From NCBI GenBank assembly GCA_964466465.1, contig CAYXNJ010000007.1, positions 3,229 to 67,228 on the forward strand: a stretch of DNA of 64,000 nt, given 5' to 3'. The notes below the pieces were generated by a model. That model searched no databases. It was not told where the DNA came from and saw only the letters and a program-made list of their open reading frames with translations. The DNA comes from Sulfurospirillum sp964466465. GTDB lineage: Bacteria > Campylobacterota > Campylobacteria > Campylobacterales > Sulfurospirillaceae. Below, piece after piece: positions 17,315 to 26,264 of the stretch; within the stretch, counting starts at the first letter, position 1, and each line of letters opens with the position of its first letter. Made by a program: the position numbers and the translations under genes.

Positions 17315-18578
17315 GTTTGAGTGCCTGATATGCAATATCACTTCTAAATTGTTTACCCGCAAAATGGACTTGTCCACACAGTAAATACGCACGATCGCGT
17401 GCCTCTTTAATACTTTCCCCAACACCTACACACAGCAATACACGTCCACCTGTTGCATAAAGCTTGCCATCTTCCAGACTCACACCAGCATACGAGATAT
17501 GTGTATTTTCTAAACCATCATGCACATTTTTATCAATAATAATTTCTGCAGGCTTTGAATTGCCATACGGATAATTCTCGCTTGCCATAACAACAGCGAT
17601 AGCATACTTATCAAAAAATTCAATCTTTAAATTTTTAAGATTTCCTGTAGCAGCTTTATAAAAAAGTTCGCTTGCTGGTGTCTTTAAAAGAGGCATCAAA
17701 ATCTCACATTCTGGATCACCAAAGCGAACGTTATATTCTAAAACAATTGGCTCATTTTTAACAATCATCAAACCAATAAACAAAACGCCTTCAAAAGGGG
17801 CATTCTCTTTTTGCATACCTGCTAAAGTAGGCTTTACAACACGTTCTTCAACTTTTTTGTACAAGTCTTCATCAATCAATGGTGTTGGGGCATACGCACC
17901 CATACCCCCAGTATTAGGTCCAATATCATTATCTTTAAGACGTTTGTGATCTTGAGCAGCAGGAAGAATTTTATAATCCACGCCATCGCATACAACAAAC
18001 AAAGAAAGCTCATAGCCATCTAAAAACTCTTCAACCACAACGCCAAGTCCAGCTTCGCCAAAACTTTTACCACTGAGCATATCTGCAACAGCTTCTTTGG
18101 CTTCATCTTTACTCTGTGCAATAATAACGCCTTTGCCCGCACATAATCCATCTGCTTTCACAACGATAGGTAAGTCTAAAGTTTCGATAAAAGCATTAGC
18201 TTTTTTGGCGTCACTGGTTTCAATAAATTTTGCTGTTGGAATGTTATAGCGTGAGAGAAAATTTTTCATAAAAATTTTTGAGCCCTCAAGTCTAGCTGCT
18301 GCTTTGGAAGCTCCAAAAATGACTAAGCCTTTCGCCTTAAAAATATCAACAATGCCCTCGACTAGAGCTGTTTCAGGTCCTACAACCGTAAGGTCAATAC
18401 TATTTTCTTTGGCAAAATCCGCTAATTCTTCATAGTCTTTAAAAGTAACATTTTGTCCCAGTTGTGGAGTTGCACCATTGCCTGGTGCGAAAAAAAGTTC
18501 AGTTACATTCGGATCACGTTTCAGTGCTAAACCTATAGAATACTCTCTACCACCACTACCAACAACCATGACTTTCAT
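17304..18578 (-). CDS. purD: Phosphoribosylamine-glycine ligase
   Basis: A 424-aa ATP-grasp enzyme for step two of purine synthesis: phosphoribosylamine + glycine + ATP gives GAR. N-terminal GSGGREYSIGLAL, ATP-grasp elements KADGLCAGKGV, DHKRLKDNDIGPNTGGMGAY and VRFGDPECE are visible. GGAGA 6 bases before the ATG supports the start. It lies directly downstream of the 6S RNA candidate, without a terminator between, and overlaps the RDD gene. Confidence 0.97.
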   Translation of the reverse strand: MKVMVVGSGGREYSIGLALKRDPNVTELFFAPGNGATPQLGQNVTFKDYEELADFAKENSIDLTVVGPETALVEGIVDIFKAKGLVIFGASKAAARLEGSKIFMKNFLSRYNIPTAKFIETSDAKKANAFIETLDLPIVVKADGLCAGKGVIIAQSKDEAKEAVADMLSGKSFGEAGLGVVVEEFLDGYELSLFVVCDGVDYKILPAAQDHKRLKDNDIGPNTGGMGAYAPTPLIDEDLYKKVEERVVKPTLAGMQKENAPFEGVLFIGLMIVKNEPIVLEYNVRFGDPECEILMPLLKTPASELFYKAATGNLKNLKIEFFDKYAIAVVMASENYPYGNSKPAEIIIDKNVHDGLENTHISYAGVSLEDGKLYATGGRVLLCVGVGESIKEARDRAYLLCGQVHFAGKQFRSDIAYQALKHDK

Positions 18579-18604
18579 TAACGTTCTCCAAAAAAATCGT
18601 ATTT

Positions 18605-18827
18605 TTTATTTACCGATAAAACCCAAGTGAGCGTTCCGAGATTGAAGCGGCCCTAATAAGCCAACTTCTGGGAAGCGACTTTTTCTTTAGGCTGCAATTT
18701 CTCACTTTTTACAAAGCTCAAACAAAACCACAGACACACCAAAAATGTACGAATTCCCTTATACTAATTGTTGGACCCTCATGAAAACGGTTGTCGCTTC
18801 ACCCAGGCAGGGTAAATTACTAAAGTT
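18605..18827 (-). ncRNA. ssrS: Candidate 6S RNA upstream of purD
   Basis: The 274-base gap between hemD and purD has no ORF but can fold into a rod. ATTTACC (18817-18811) pairs with GGTAAAT (18614-18608), GTGA-A-GCG (18802-18795) with CGCTCAC (18633-18627), CCG with CGG, and GGTCC (18777-18773) with GGGCC. Between the last two stems is an open bubble (TTTTCATGA opposite GCTTCAAT). TATAAT at 18838-18833 predicts a start near 18827. A long rod with a G/C-flanked central bubble is the 6S design, a mimic of an open promoter that sequesters RNA polymerase. As I recall, 6S RNA in Helicobacter and Campylobacter also lies before purD. The fold was done by eye; ends are approximate. Confidence 0.55.
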
Positions 18828-18832
18828 CCTTA

Positions 18833-18838
18833 ATTATA
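18833..18838 (-). promoter_or_regulatory. -10 box of the 6S RNA candidate
   Basis: Perfect TATAAT on the minus strand just after the hemD stop, with GGAAC about 4-8 bases downstream as the probable transcription start. Confidence 0.5.
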
Positions 18839-18852
18839 AATAATTTTAGCTT

Positions 18853-19479
18853 CTAAAGAGCTTTTGCCAAGGTGATGCAGTGTTCAATACTTTGTAATGG
18901 AGATACAATAACGTTAACATTTTGAGGTAAAGCAGCAGCTGTTTTTTCACCAATAACAATGGCAATATAACTATCATCCCATGCAAAATTTTTAAAAAAA
19001 CAATGTACGGTTGAAGGAGAGGTAAAGATTAATTTAGCATTTTGTAAAGGAGCTTGATTGGAAGCATAATAAACACATTTTGTCTCATAAACAATACGTT
19101 GTTCTATCTTGATTTTATTGGTTTTTAAAATGTCAAACAAGGACGAAACAACCTCTTTTGCACGAGGGAAAAAAACCTTTTTACCTTCAAGAAGAGAAGT
19201 AATAGCATGGGCAAAATCATCCCCATAAGATCGCTTTGCAGTAAACACGACATTGCCGCCACACTGCTTTATATACGCAGCGGTTCCTTCGCCAATGGCA
19301 TAGGACTCTTTATCTTTCCATAAAGCTCCACTATTCTCAAGCGCTTGAACGCTATTTTTGGAAGTAAAGATAATCGCATCAAACTTCTCCAAATTAATGG
19401 GAGTCGGATCAAATGCGATCTCAAAAAGTGGGAGATGTACTACCCCCTCATACGCTTTATCGCTGAAGAGGTAGATCAT
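18853..19479 (-). CDS. hemD: Uroporphyrinogen-III synthase
   Basis: A 208-aa cytoplasmic enzyme that cyclises hydroxymethylbilane to uroporphyrinogen III for heme and siroheme. The family is poorly conserved; seen here are FDAIIFTSKNSVQAL near the N-terminus, a central FFPRAKEV and C-terminal ALIFTSPSTVHCFF-like sequence (KLIFTSPSTVHCFF) followed by IAVIGEKTAAAL (here IVIGEKTAAAL). Starts 3 bases after guaA, so it is in the same operon. Confidence 0.87.
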   Translation of the reverse strand: MIYLFSDKAYEGVVHLPLFEIAFDPTPINLEKFDAIIFTSKNSVQALENSGALWKDKESYAIGEGTAAYIKQCGGNVVFTAKRSYGDDFAHAITSLLEGKKVFFPRAKEVVSSLFDILKTNKIKIEQRIVYETKCVYYASNQAPLQNAKLIFTSPSTVHCFFKNFAWDDSYIAIVIGEKTAAALPQNVNVIVSPLQSIEHCITLAKAL

Positions 19480-19482
19480 TAT

Positions 19483-21018
19483 TTATTCCCATTCAATCGT
19501 TGCAGGTGGTTTTGAAGAGATGTCATACACAACACGGTTAATACCATTGACTTCATTGATAATGCGTCTAGAGATATTTTCTAAAATGGTATGAGGTATA
19601 TGTGCAAACGTTGCAGTCATACCATCAGTTGCATCGACAATTCTTACACAAACGGTATTATCATAGGTTCGATTATCACCCATAACACCAACGCTCTTAA
19701 CATTTAAAAGAACCGTAAAGGCTTGCCATGTTTTATCATAATAACCCGTTGAGCGTAGCTCTTCTAACATAATGACATCTGCTGCACGTAGAAGCGTTAA
19801 ATCATCTTTATTGACTTCACCCATAATACGAATGGCAAGACCAGGTCCTGGGAAGGGATGACGACCTAACATATCTTTTGGAAGTCCAAGTTCTGCGCCT
19901 AAAATTCGCACCTCATCTTTAAATATTTCACGAAGTGGTTCAATAAGCTCAAACGTCATCCAGTCAGGGAGCCCTCCAACATTGTGATGTGATTTGATGG
20001 TTTTAGAAGGACCTTTAACCGATACAGATTCGATAACATCTGTATAGAGTGTCCCTTGCGCTAAGAATTCAATACCATTGTGTTTTTTAGCTTCTTCATC
20101 AAATACTTCAATGAATGTCTCACCAATGATTTTACGCTTCTTCTCAGGGTCAGTAACACCTGCTAAGCGGCTTAAAAACTTTTCACTTGCATCAACAGTA
20201 ATGAGTGGCACGCCTCTACTTCTAAACATCGCTTCTACTTGTGCACGTTCATTGGCACGTAAAAGTCCATTATCAACAAAAACTGAAACCAATTGATCAC
20301 CAATAGCTTCTGCTAAAAGTGTTGCTACAACAGAACTATCCACACCACCACTGACACCACATAAAACTTTTTTAGTGCCGACTTTTGCTTTAATTTTTGC
20401 AATCTGCTCTTTAGCGAATGAGCCCATGTTCCATGTGCTTTCACAGCCACAAATATATTTTGCAAAGTTTTTAAGCAGTTTGCTACCTTGCTCAGAATGA
20501 TAGACTTCTGGATGAAATTGGAACGCATACATATTGCGTTTTTCATCTGCAATTGCAGCATATGGTGAATTTTCACTGTACCCAATTTTTTCAAATCCTG
20601 CTGGCAATGACTCAACACGATCGCCATGACTCATCCATACAATTTGCCCGCAGGTTGTGTCTTTAAAAATCTTATGGTCACTCTCAAATTTAAGTTCAGC
20701 TTTGCCATATTCTTGGTGCGTTGCAGGGATAACACTACCACCAAAATGTTGTGTTAAAAGCTGCATACCATAACAAATACCTAAGATAGGTAAACCCAAC
20801 TCATAGACTTTTGGATCAGGATGGTACGAATCTTTCGCATACACAGATGCTGGACCACCACTTAAAATAATACCTTTAGGATTACGTTTTTTAATATCTT
20901 CAATCTTTTCATTATAAGGGACGATTTCACAGTAAACACCACTTTCGCGAAGCTTACGTGCAATCAACTGTGTGTATTGTGACCCAAAATCTAAGACTAA
21001 AATAGGGACTTCTTTCAT
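19483..21018 (-). CDS. guaA: GMP synthase (glutamine-hydrolysing)
   Basis: A 511-aa enzyme converting XMP, ATP and glutamine to GMP. The class I glutamine amidotransferase domain (about 1-195) has the nucleophile in GICYGMQ and FHPEV. The ATP pyrophosphatase domain has the PP-loop GVSGGVDSSV, and the C-terminal dimerisation domain ends KPPATIEWE. Length is standard. It follows nhaD by 13 bases. Confidence 0.98.
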   Translation of the reverse strand: MKEVPILVLDFGSQYTQLIARKLRESGVYCEIVPYNEKIEDIKKRNPKGIILSGGPASVYAKDSYHPDPKVYELGLPILGICYGMQLLTQHFGGSVIPATHQEYGKAELKFESDHKIFKDTTCGQIVWMSHGDRVESLPAGFEKIGYSENSPYAAIADEKRNMYAFQFHPEVYHSEQGSKLLKNFAKYICGCESTWNMGSFAKEQIAKIKAKVGTKKVLCGVSGGVDSSVVATLLAEAIGDQLVSVFVDNGLLRANERAQVEAMFRSRGVPLITVDASEKFLSRLAGVTDPEKKRKIIGETFIEVFDEEAKKHNGIEFLAQGTLYTDVIESVSVKGPSKTIKSHHNVGGLPDWMTFELIEPLREIFKDEVRILGAELGLPKDMLGRHPFPGPGLAIRIMGEVNKDDLTLLRAADVIMLEELRSTGYYDKTWQAFTVLLNVKSVGVMGDNRTYDNTVCVRIVDATDGMTATFAHIPHTILENISRRIINEVNGINRVVYDISSKPPATIEWE

Positions 21019-21031
21019 TTATTTCCTTCTG

Positions 21032-22381
21032 TTAATATAAATCAAGTATTTCAAATTGCACGTACCAAATCACGAGGGAGAGAATATATCCAGCAAGCAC
21101 AGTCCATGCGTATTTCATGTGAGAACCAAAGGTATAGATACCTCTTAATTTTCCCATCACACCTACGCCTGCAGCGGAACCAAAGCTGATCAAACTTCCT
21201 CCAATACCCGCTGTCATGGTAACAAGAAGCCATTGGTCCATTGACATGTTAGGATTTGCCTTCAATACTGCACTCATGACGGGGACATTATCCACAATAG
21301 CAGAGAGAAAGCCTATACCAATATTCACGGTTGTTGCACCAAAGCTATCATACAATTTTACAGCTAAATCCAAGTAGCCTAAATAATGCAACCCTCCAAC
21401 AGCCGATAAAATACCAAAGAAAAAAAGCAACGTATCGTGTTCAATTTTGCCAATGGATTTAAAAGTATTGAGTTCTTCGTTATATTTACGCTTCAATCGG
21501 TAACTGTAAAGCTTTAGAAGAGAAAGCCCAAAGACCATTCCCCACATAGGTGGCATTTTGAAAAGTTGTTGGCAAAGGACAGCCGTAATGATGGTAACAA
21601 CACCCAGTCCCATTACTACTTTGCCTCCTTTTAAAATTGTTACTCGAACTTCAGAAGAAGTATCAAAATGTGGCTTATCAGAAGGAACATACAAAGACAA
21701 AAGCCATGCAGTCAATACCCAACCCAAAAATGCTGCAGGAAAAAGATAGAAAAAATCAACAAAAGGCGCTTTTTCTGCCATCCATGTCATCAAAGTTGTA
21801 ATATCGCCAAAAGGGCTCCATGCTCCACCTGCATTTGCGGCAACGACAATATTAATTGCTCCTGGTACTAAAAAAGTTGGCTTCTCTTTTTCAATGGTAA
21901 TTAAGACAGTAGATAAAATAAGAGCTGTTGTCAAATTATCTGCAACAGGACTAATAAAAAAGGCCAATGCTCCCGTGAGCCAGAAGAGTTTTTTATAGGA
22001 ATAGCCTCTTGAGACAAGGTTGTATTTGAGCGTATCAAAGACTCTTCGTTCAATTAAAACTTCAATATACGTCATTGCAACTAATAAGAAGAAGAATATC
22101 TCAGCAATTTCAAGAATAAGATGATCGACACTCTGCGTTAAAGCACTGCTGTCTAAACCATTTAGCAGATTGTAAATTCCAATTAAAATAAAAATGAACG
22201 TACCCATAAACAAAGCAGGTTTTGCTTTATTGATGTGGTAATTCTCTTCCGTTGCGACCATATAGTAGCCAATAATAAACACAAGTAAGCTAATAATGCC
22301 CACCCATGTCGTTGTCATATCTTGACCACTGGATGCCCAAATGGTATTTGCCAAAACCAATAATACAAACGCTATTTTCAT
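21032..22381 (-). CDS. nhaD: NhaD-type Na+/H+ antiporter
   Basis: A 449-aa ion-transporter superfamily membrane protein with about 12 helices. Features include SPVADNLTTALILSTVL, GAWSPFGDITTLMTWMA and the C-terminal AIVDNVPVMSAVLKA and GSLISFGSAAGVGVMG, all NhaD signatures with conserved D, T and S residues in the ion path. It exports Na+ in exchange for H+. The first 17 residues look like a signal/first helix. Overlaps nadB by 4 bases (ATGA). Confidence 0.92.
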   Translation of the reverse strand: MKIAFVLLVLANTIWASSGQDMTTTWVGIISLLVFIIGYYMVATEENYHINKAKPALFMGTFIFILIGIYNLLNGLDSSALTQSVDHLILEIAEIFFFLLVAMTYIEVLIERRVFDTLKYNLVSRGYSYKKLFWLTGALAFFISPVADNLTTALILSTVLITIEKEKPTFLVPGAINIVVAANAGGAWSPFGDITTLMTWMAEKAPFVDFFYLFPAAFLGWVLTAWLLSLYVPSDKPHFDTSSEVRVTILKGGKVVMGLGVVTIITAVLCQQLFKMPPMWGMVFGLSLLKLYSYRLKRKYNEELNTFKSIGKIEHDTLLFFFGILSAVGGLHYLGYLDLAVKLYDSFGATTVNIGIGFLSAIVDNVPVMSAVLKANPNMSMDQWLLVTMTAGIGGSLISFGSAAGVGVMGKLRGIYTFGSHMKYAWTVLAGYILSLVIWYVQFEILDLY

Positions 22382-23838
22382 AGTGTTACTTCCTCTTTGA
22401 TGTAGTGTGCGCCCAATGACGTTTTGCGTTTTAATGCACTACTGATAATTTCTCGTGAAACCAAAAGTCTCAGTCTCAAAAGTTTTCCAATAGGCAACTT
22501 CAGCATCTCTTCAACCCGATAAAGTGCTTTTTCTAAGGTCTGTTTTTCTCGTATGATACCTGCGTAATTCCACATTAAATGACGTAATTCGTTCTTAAGT
22601 TCTTTATCACCATCTTTTAGTAAAACCTCTTCTGAATCACTAAACATTTTGCTTTCTTTAAAGCTATGCAGAGATGTTATGACCTCTTTTGCCACTCTTA
22701 CTGAAAAAACAAGCCCTTCCAGCAGTGAGTTACTCGCCAGTCTATTGGCGCCATGAACACCTGTGTGTGCACATTCTCCAACAGCATAAAGATCTTTGAC
22801 TCCAAACACCCTACCAAATAAATCTGTTTTAATACCTCCCATAGCATAATGAAATGCTGGAGAAATAGGAATTTTTTGCTCAGGTACGTTATAGCCTATA
22901 TTAGTCATATTGAAGTAGATGCTTGGAAAGCGCCCTTTAAAATGCTCTTTTGAAAAGGCACTCAAATCCAAATAGACCTCTTTGTTCGTTTTTTGTTTAT
23001 GTTTAAAAATAGCACGACTGACAACGTCACGAGGAGCCAACTCTCCTCTTGAATCATAGTCAAACACAAAACGTTTGCCATCTTCATCCACAATCATTGC
23101 GCCCTCGCCTCTAAGCGATTCACTTAAAAGCTGTTTGCGAACACTGTTTCCAAGGACAAATGCAGTAGGGTGAAACTGCATCATTTCCATGTCTGCGAGT
23201 TCAATGCCATGACTAAGGCAAATGCCCTGCATATCGGCGCTAATCGTTCGAGCATTAGTATGGTATTCATACAGTGAGCCAACGCCACCACTGGCAATAA
23301 TGACTTTTTTGGCATAAAGATTAAAATTTTTTTCATTGTGAAAAACACGCGCACCATAACAAACACCTTCATTAATGAGAAGATCGGTTACTTGCGTGTT
23401 GTAAAGAATAGGAAATGGCAACTGTTGCATTAAAAAAAGATGGATGTATCGTCCTGTTGCATCACCGCCTGCATGTAAAATACGGTTGGTACTATGCGCT
23501 GCCTCTTTTGTATAAAGCAGATTTCCATTTTCATCTTTATCGAAATGAAAACCCATGTTGATCAAACGTTGAATAGCCAGAGGTCCCTCAGAGCAAAGCA
23601 CTTTGACAGCTTCCAGATTGCAATGCCCTGCGCCTGCTTCTAATGTATCATGGATGTGCATAGGAATATCATTGTTATCTTTGGCAACAGCAACACCGCC
23701 TTGCGCATAAAATGTATTGCATTCCCACGCATAATCTTTTGAAATAATAAGAACACTTAAAGATTTTGGTAGCGCTAAAGCAGCACTCAAGCCAGCGATA
23801 CCTGTGCCAATAATAAGCACATCATAAGAAGTTTTCAT
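22378..23838 (-). CDS. nadB: L-aspartate oxidase
   Basis: A 486-aa FAD flavoprotein oxidising L-aspartate to iminoaspartate (with fumarate or oxygen as acceptor), the first step of de novo NAD synthesis. N-terminal dinucleotide fold GTGIAGLSAALAL, FYAQGGVAVAK, the substrate loop HPTAF and GVHGANRLASNSLLEG are present; the latter separates NadB/SdhA-type from others. Length is slightly short of E. coli (540). It overlaps the lptM-like gene (ATGA) and nhaD (ATGA), so the three are translationally coupled. Confidence 0.95.
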   Translation of the reverse strand: MKTSYDVLIIGTGIAGLSAALALPKSLSVLIISKDYAWECNTFYAQGGVAVAKDNNDIPMHIHDTLEAGAGHCNLEAVKVLCSEGPLAIQRLINMGFHFDKDENGNLLYTKEAAHSTNRILHAGGDATGRYIHLFLMQQLPFPILYNTQVTDLLINEGVCYGARVFHNEKNFNLYAKKVIIASGGVGSLYEYHTNARTISADMQGICLSHGIELADMEMMQFHPTAFVLGNSVRKQLLSESLRGEGAMIVDEDGKRFVFDYDSRGELAPRDVVSRAIFKHKQKTNKEVYLDLSAFSKEHFKGRFPSIYFNMTNIGYNVPEQKIPISPAFHYAMGGIKTDLFGRVFGVKDLYAVGECAHTGVHGANRLASNSLLEGLVFSVRVAKEVITSLHSFKESKMFSDSEEVLLKDGDKELKNELRHLMWNYAGIIREKQTLEKALYRVEEMLKLPIGKLLRLRLLVSREIISSALKRKTSLGAHYIKEEVTL

Positions 23839-23984
23839 TTAATCGTGGTGCGTATATTTTTAGGATATGTGGTTGTGTTGCTATCTTTGTAAATAGGTGG
23901 TCCTTTAAAACCACATCCAAAAAGAGCAAAGCCTAAACATGCTATAATGAGAACATGAAAGATTCCAAAAGTATAATTTCTCAT
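23835..23984 (-). CDS. Small LptM-like lipoprotein
   Basis: A 49-aa protein. One Arg then a hydrophobic stretch (YTFGIFHVLIIACLGFALF), a lipobox LFGC with the modified cysteine at about 27, then CGFKGPPIYKD. The CGxKGPxY block right after the lipobox is the hallmark of LptM (YifL), a small lipoprotein that helps LptD mature. Its stop overlaps the nadB ATG (ATGA), which argues strongly for translation. A weak AGAAGG lies about 12 bases before the ATG. Its 5' end overlaps the start of the divergent DciA-like gene by 30 bases. Gene symbol withheld since orthology is not proven. Confidence 0.78.
   Translation of the reverse strand: MRNYTFGIFHVLIIACLGFALFGCGFKGPPIYKDSNTTTYPKNIRTTIK
23943..23948 (+). 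promoter_or_regulatory. Extended -10 for a leaderless DciA-like transcript
   Basis: TGCTATAAT is an extended -10 box (TGN plus perfect TATAAT). The expected start, 7 bases downstream, is exactly the A of the ATG at 23955. No ribosome binding site precedes that ATG, so a leaderless mRNA is predicted. Confidence 0.6.
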
Positions 23985-24410
23985 CTTGTACAACAACCTT
24001 CTATGAAGAAATATGAGCAGATGCGCTGTTACGACAGATTGCTCAGTGTGTTACCCAAAAGCTTCACAAGTATGATACGGTTTGTGTACACTAAAAATGA
24101 GACTCTCTTTTTTGTACTCAATCATCCTTGCGCAAAAATGGAGTTTAATTATAAACGTAATTTAATAAAGAGTCTATTAAAAGAAATTCAGTCTCATTTT
24201 CCAGAATGTTCATGCTTAAATGTTAAAGACGTACAAGCGTTTGTCACGAATCAAAAAAGTGAAGAAGAGGCTTTGGTTACCTCAACCCATTCAGAAATTT
24301 TTTATCCCGAACAAGCCAGTGGGACGTTTGAGACACTATGTGAAGATGAAAGATTGCGTTCATTGTTTGAAGCCATCAAAGAAACCATTGCAAAAAACAG
24401 ATCATGCTAG
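23955..24410 (+). CDS. DciA-like (DUF721) protein
   Basis: A 151-aa protein whose first 85 residues (LLSVLPKSFTSMIRFVYTKNETLFFVLNHP...) resemble the DUF721/DciA fold, a KH-like domain that in many bacteria loads the replicative helicase DnaB. The rest is acidic and not recognised. The ATG at 23955 has no Shine-Dalgarno but sits at the predicted start of transcription; an alternative ATG at 24003 also lacks one. It overlaps uvrC by 7 bases (ATGCTAG). Assignment is by fold pattern and is moderate. Confidence 0.6.
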   Translation: MKDSKSIISHLVQQPSMKKYEQMRCYDRLLSVLPKSFTSMIRFVYTKNETLFFVLNHPCAKMEFNYKRNLIKSLLKEIQSHFPECSCLNVKDVQAFVTNQKSEEEALVTSTHSEIFYPEQASGTFETLCEDERLRSLFEAIKETIAKNRSC

Positions 24411-26203
24411 CCCAAAAACTGAAAAATGCCCCCGATAACGCAGGGATTTATCAATATTTTAATGAACAAGGAACCCTGCTTTATGTCGGTAAAGCCAAAA
24501 GCATTAAAAACCGAGTAAAGAGCTATTTTCGCTTCTCAGGAGAGCTTTCAGCATCACCCACGCTTTCACCTCGTATCGCTAAAATGATTAGCGAAGTGCA
24601 TAATGTTGAGTACATCGTCGTTCAAAGTGAACATGACGCACTCATCTTAGAAAATTCTCTCATCAAACAACTTAAACCCAAGTACAACATTCTTTTACGC
24701 GATGACAAAACATACCCTTACCTTGCTATCAATCTTTCAGAGCCATTCCCTCGCTTTGAGGTTACTCGTAAGATTATTAATGATAAAAGCATCAAATACT
24801 TTGGTCCACTTTCAGGCTCAGCCAAAGCCCTTTTAGAGGCTCTATACCTTGCTTTCCCATTGGTACAAAAGAAAGGATGTCTGAAAGGGAAAAAAGCCTG
24901 TCTTTTTTATCAAATTCATCGCTGTCTTGCACCATGTGAACAAAAAATCGATACGCACACTTATACGAAAATTGTCCAAGAAGCTCTTGAATCTTTAAAC
25001 GATCAAAAGAAGCTAATAGCACTTTTACAAGCAAAAATGGAAGAAGCTTCGATGAAACTCAATTTTGAAGAAGCAGCAAAACTCCGTGACATCATAAACG
25101 CAATTAAAGATGCTCTGCATGTAACGCATGTGGAACTTTCAAAACTCGAAGATTATGATGTTTTTGCGGTTGAGATTATGGAAAAAACAGCCGTTATTAT
25201 GCGTCTGTTTATTCGTGATGGCAAAATTGTCTCGACATCACATACCCTCTTACACAACGCCTATGGCTTTGAAAAAGAGGAGCTCTATCAACGCGCTTTA
25301 TTTGAGTTTTATAACCCTATGAATCAAACCTTTGCCCAAAATATTCTCATTGCGGAAACATTCAGCGAACAAGCCTATATGAGTCAATTTTTAAGTGAAA
25401 AGTTTGGTCAGAAAATGACAATTAGTGTTCCACAAAGAGGTGAAAAACTCTATTTAACACACATGGCACAAGAAAATGCAAAAACACTCATCTTGCAACA
25501 CAGTCTTAAAAACAATAATACCCTTGCTGAACAAATGCAAACACTATTTGACCTCTCTTCTCTTCCTAAACGCATTGAAATTTTTGACAACTCTCATCTG
25601 GGTGGAAAATCGCCTGTAGGAGCCATGGTTGTATGGGATGAAGGATTTGATAAATCAAGTTACCGTCGTTATGAACTGCATCATGTTGATGAATATGCCC
25701 AAATGAAAGAGATGTTAGAGCGTCGTATTAATGATTTTTCCAAAGAATCTCCACCTGATCTTTGGATTTTAGACGGTGGAGAAACACTCTTAAAACTAGC
25801 AAAAACTCTACTAAACCAAAGAGGTCTTTTTATAGATGTACTGGCAATTGCTAAAGAAAAACGTGATGCCAAAGCACACCGTTCAAAAGGGTGTGCATAC
25901 GATCTGCTTTACAATCAAAACCAGTCATTTCATCTTCCACCAAGTGACAAACGCTTGCAGTTTATTCAAAAACTTCGTGATGAAGCACACCGCTTTGCCA
26001 TCACCTACCATCAACAAAAAAAACGTGGTAGTGATATGAGTTTAGAGCTTCAAAAAATCGAAGGTGTTGGTCTTGCTAGCATCAAAAAATTGCTCCTTTA
26101 TTTTGGAACCTTTGAAGCTATTTACAACGCTACACAGGAAGAATTAGAGGTAACCGTTGGTAAAAAGCTTGGTGCTAATCTATTTCATGGCTTAAGAAAG
26201 TAG
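24404..26203 (+). CDS. uvrC: Excinuclease ABC subunit C
   Basis: A 599-aa nuclease that makes both incisions in nucleotide excision repair with UvrA/UvrB. The N-terminal GIY-YIG nuclease (NAGIYQYF...LLYVGKAKSIKNR), a UVR motif that binds UvrB (KMEEASMKLNFEEAAKLRDI, about 205-225), the RNase H-like domain (IEIFDNSHLGGKSPVGAMVV) and a C-terminal helix-hairpin-helix (LQKIEGVGLASIKKLL) are all present. uvrA lies at the other end of the window. Confidence 0.98.
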   Translation: MLAQKLKNAPDNAGIYQYFNEQGTLLYVGKAKSIKNRVKSYFRFSGELSASPTLSPRIAKMISEVHNVEYIVVQSEHDALILENSLIKQLKPKYNILLRDDKTYPYLAINLSEPFPRFEVTRKIINDKSIKYFGPLSGSAKALLEALYLAFPLVQKKGCLKGKKACLFYQIHRCLAPCEQKIDTHTYTKIVQEALESLNDQKKLIALLQAKMEEASMKLNFEEAAKLRDIINAIKDALHVTHVELSKLEDYDVFAVEIMEKTAVIMRLFIRDGKIVSTSHTLLHNAYGFEKEELYQRALFEFYNPMNQTFAQNILIAETFSEQAYMSQFLSEKFGQKMTISVPQRGEKLYLTHMAQENAKTLILQHSLKNNNTLAEQMQTLFDLSSLPKRIEIFDNSHLGGKSPVGAMVVWDEGFDKSSYRRYELHHVDEYAQMKEMLERRINDFSKESPPDLWILDGGETLLKLAKTLLNQRGLFIDVLAIAKEKRDAKAHRSKGCAYDLLYNQNQSFHLPPSDKRLQFIQKLRDEAHRFAITYHQQKKRGSDMSLELQKIEGVGLASIKKLLLYFGTFEAIYNATQEELEVTVGKKLGANLFHGLRK

Positions 26204-26264
26204 GTTAGTTTTAAGTATAAGTGAGTTAGAATGGACTTTTTAACGTTTATTAAAGGATCGTCAT

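Noticed and set aside
17315..17425. N-terminal extension of the RDD protein
   Set aside because: Lies inside purD, adds a Cys/Arg-rich stretch not seen in RDD proteins, and the ATG at 17314 gives the normal overlap.
18579..18852. RNase P RNA, tmRNA or SRP RNA as alternative identities of the hemD-purD spacer
   Set aside because: The GAGGAAAGTCC-type RNase P core, the tRNA-like ends of tmRNA and the GGAAGCAGCC SRP loop are all missing; the rod fold fits 6S better.
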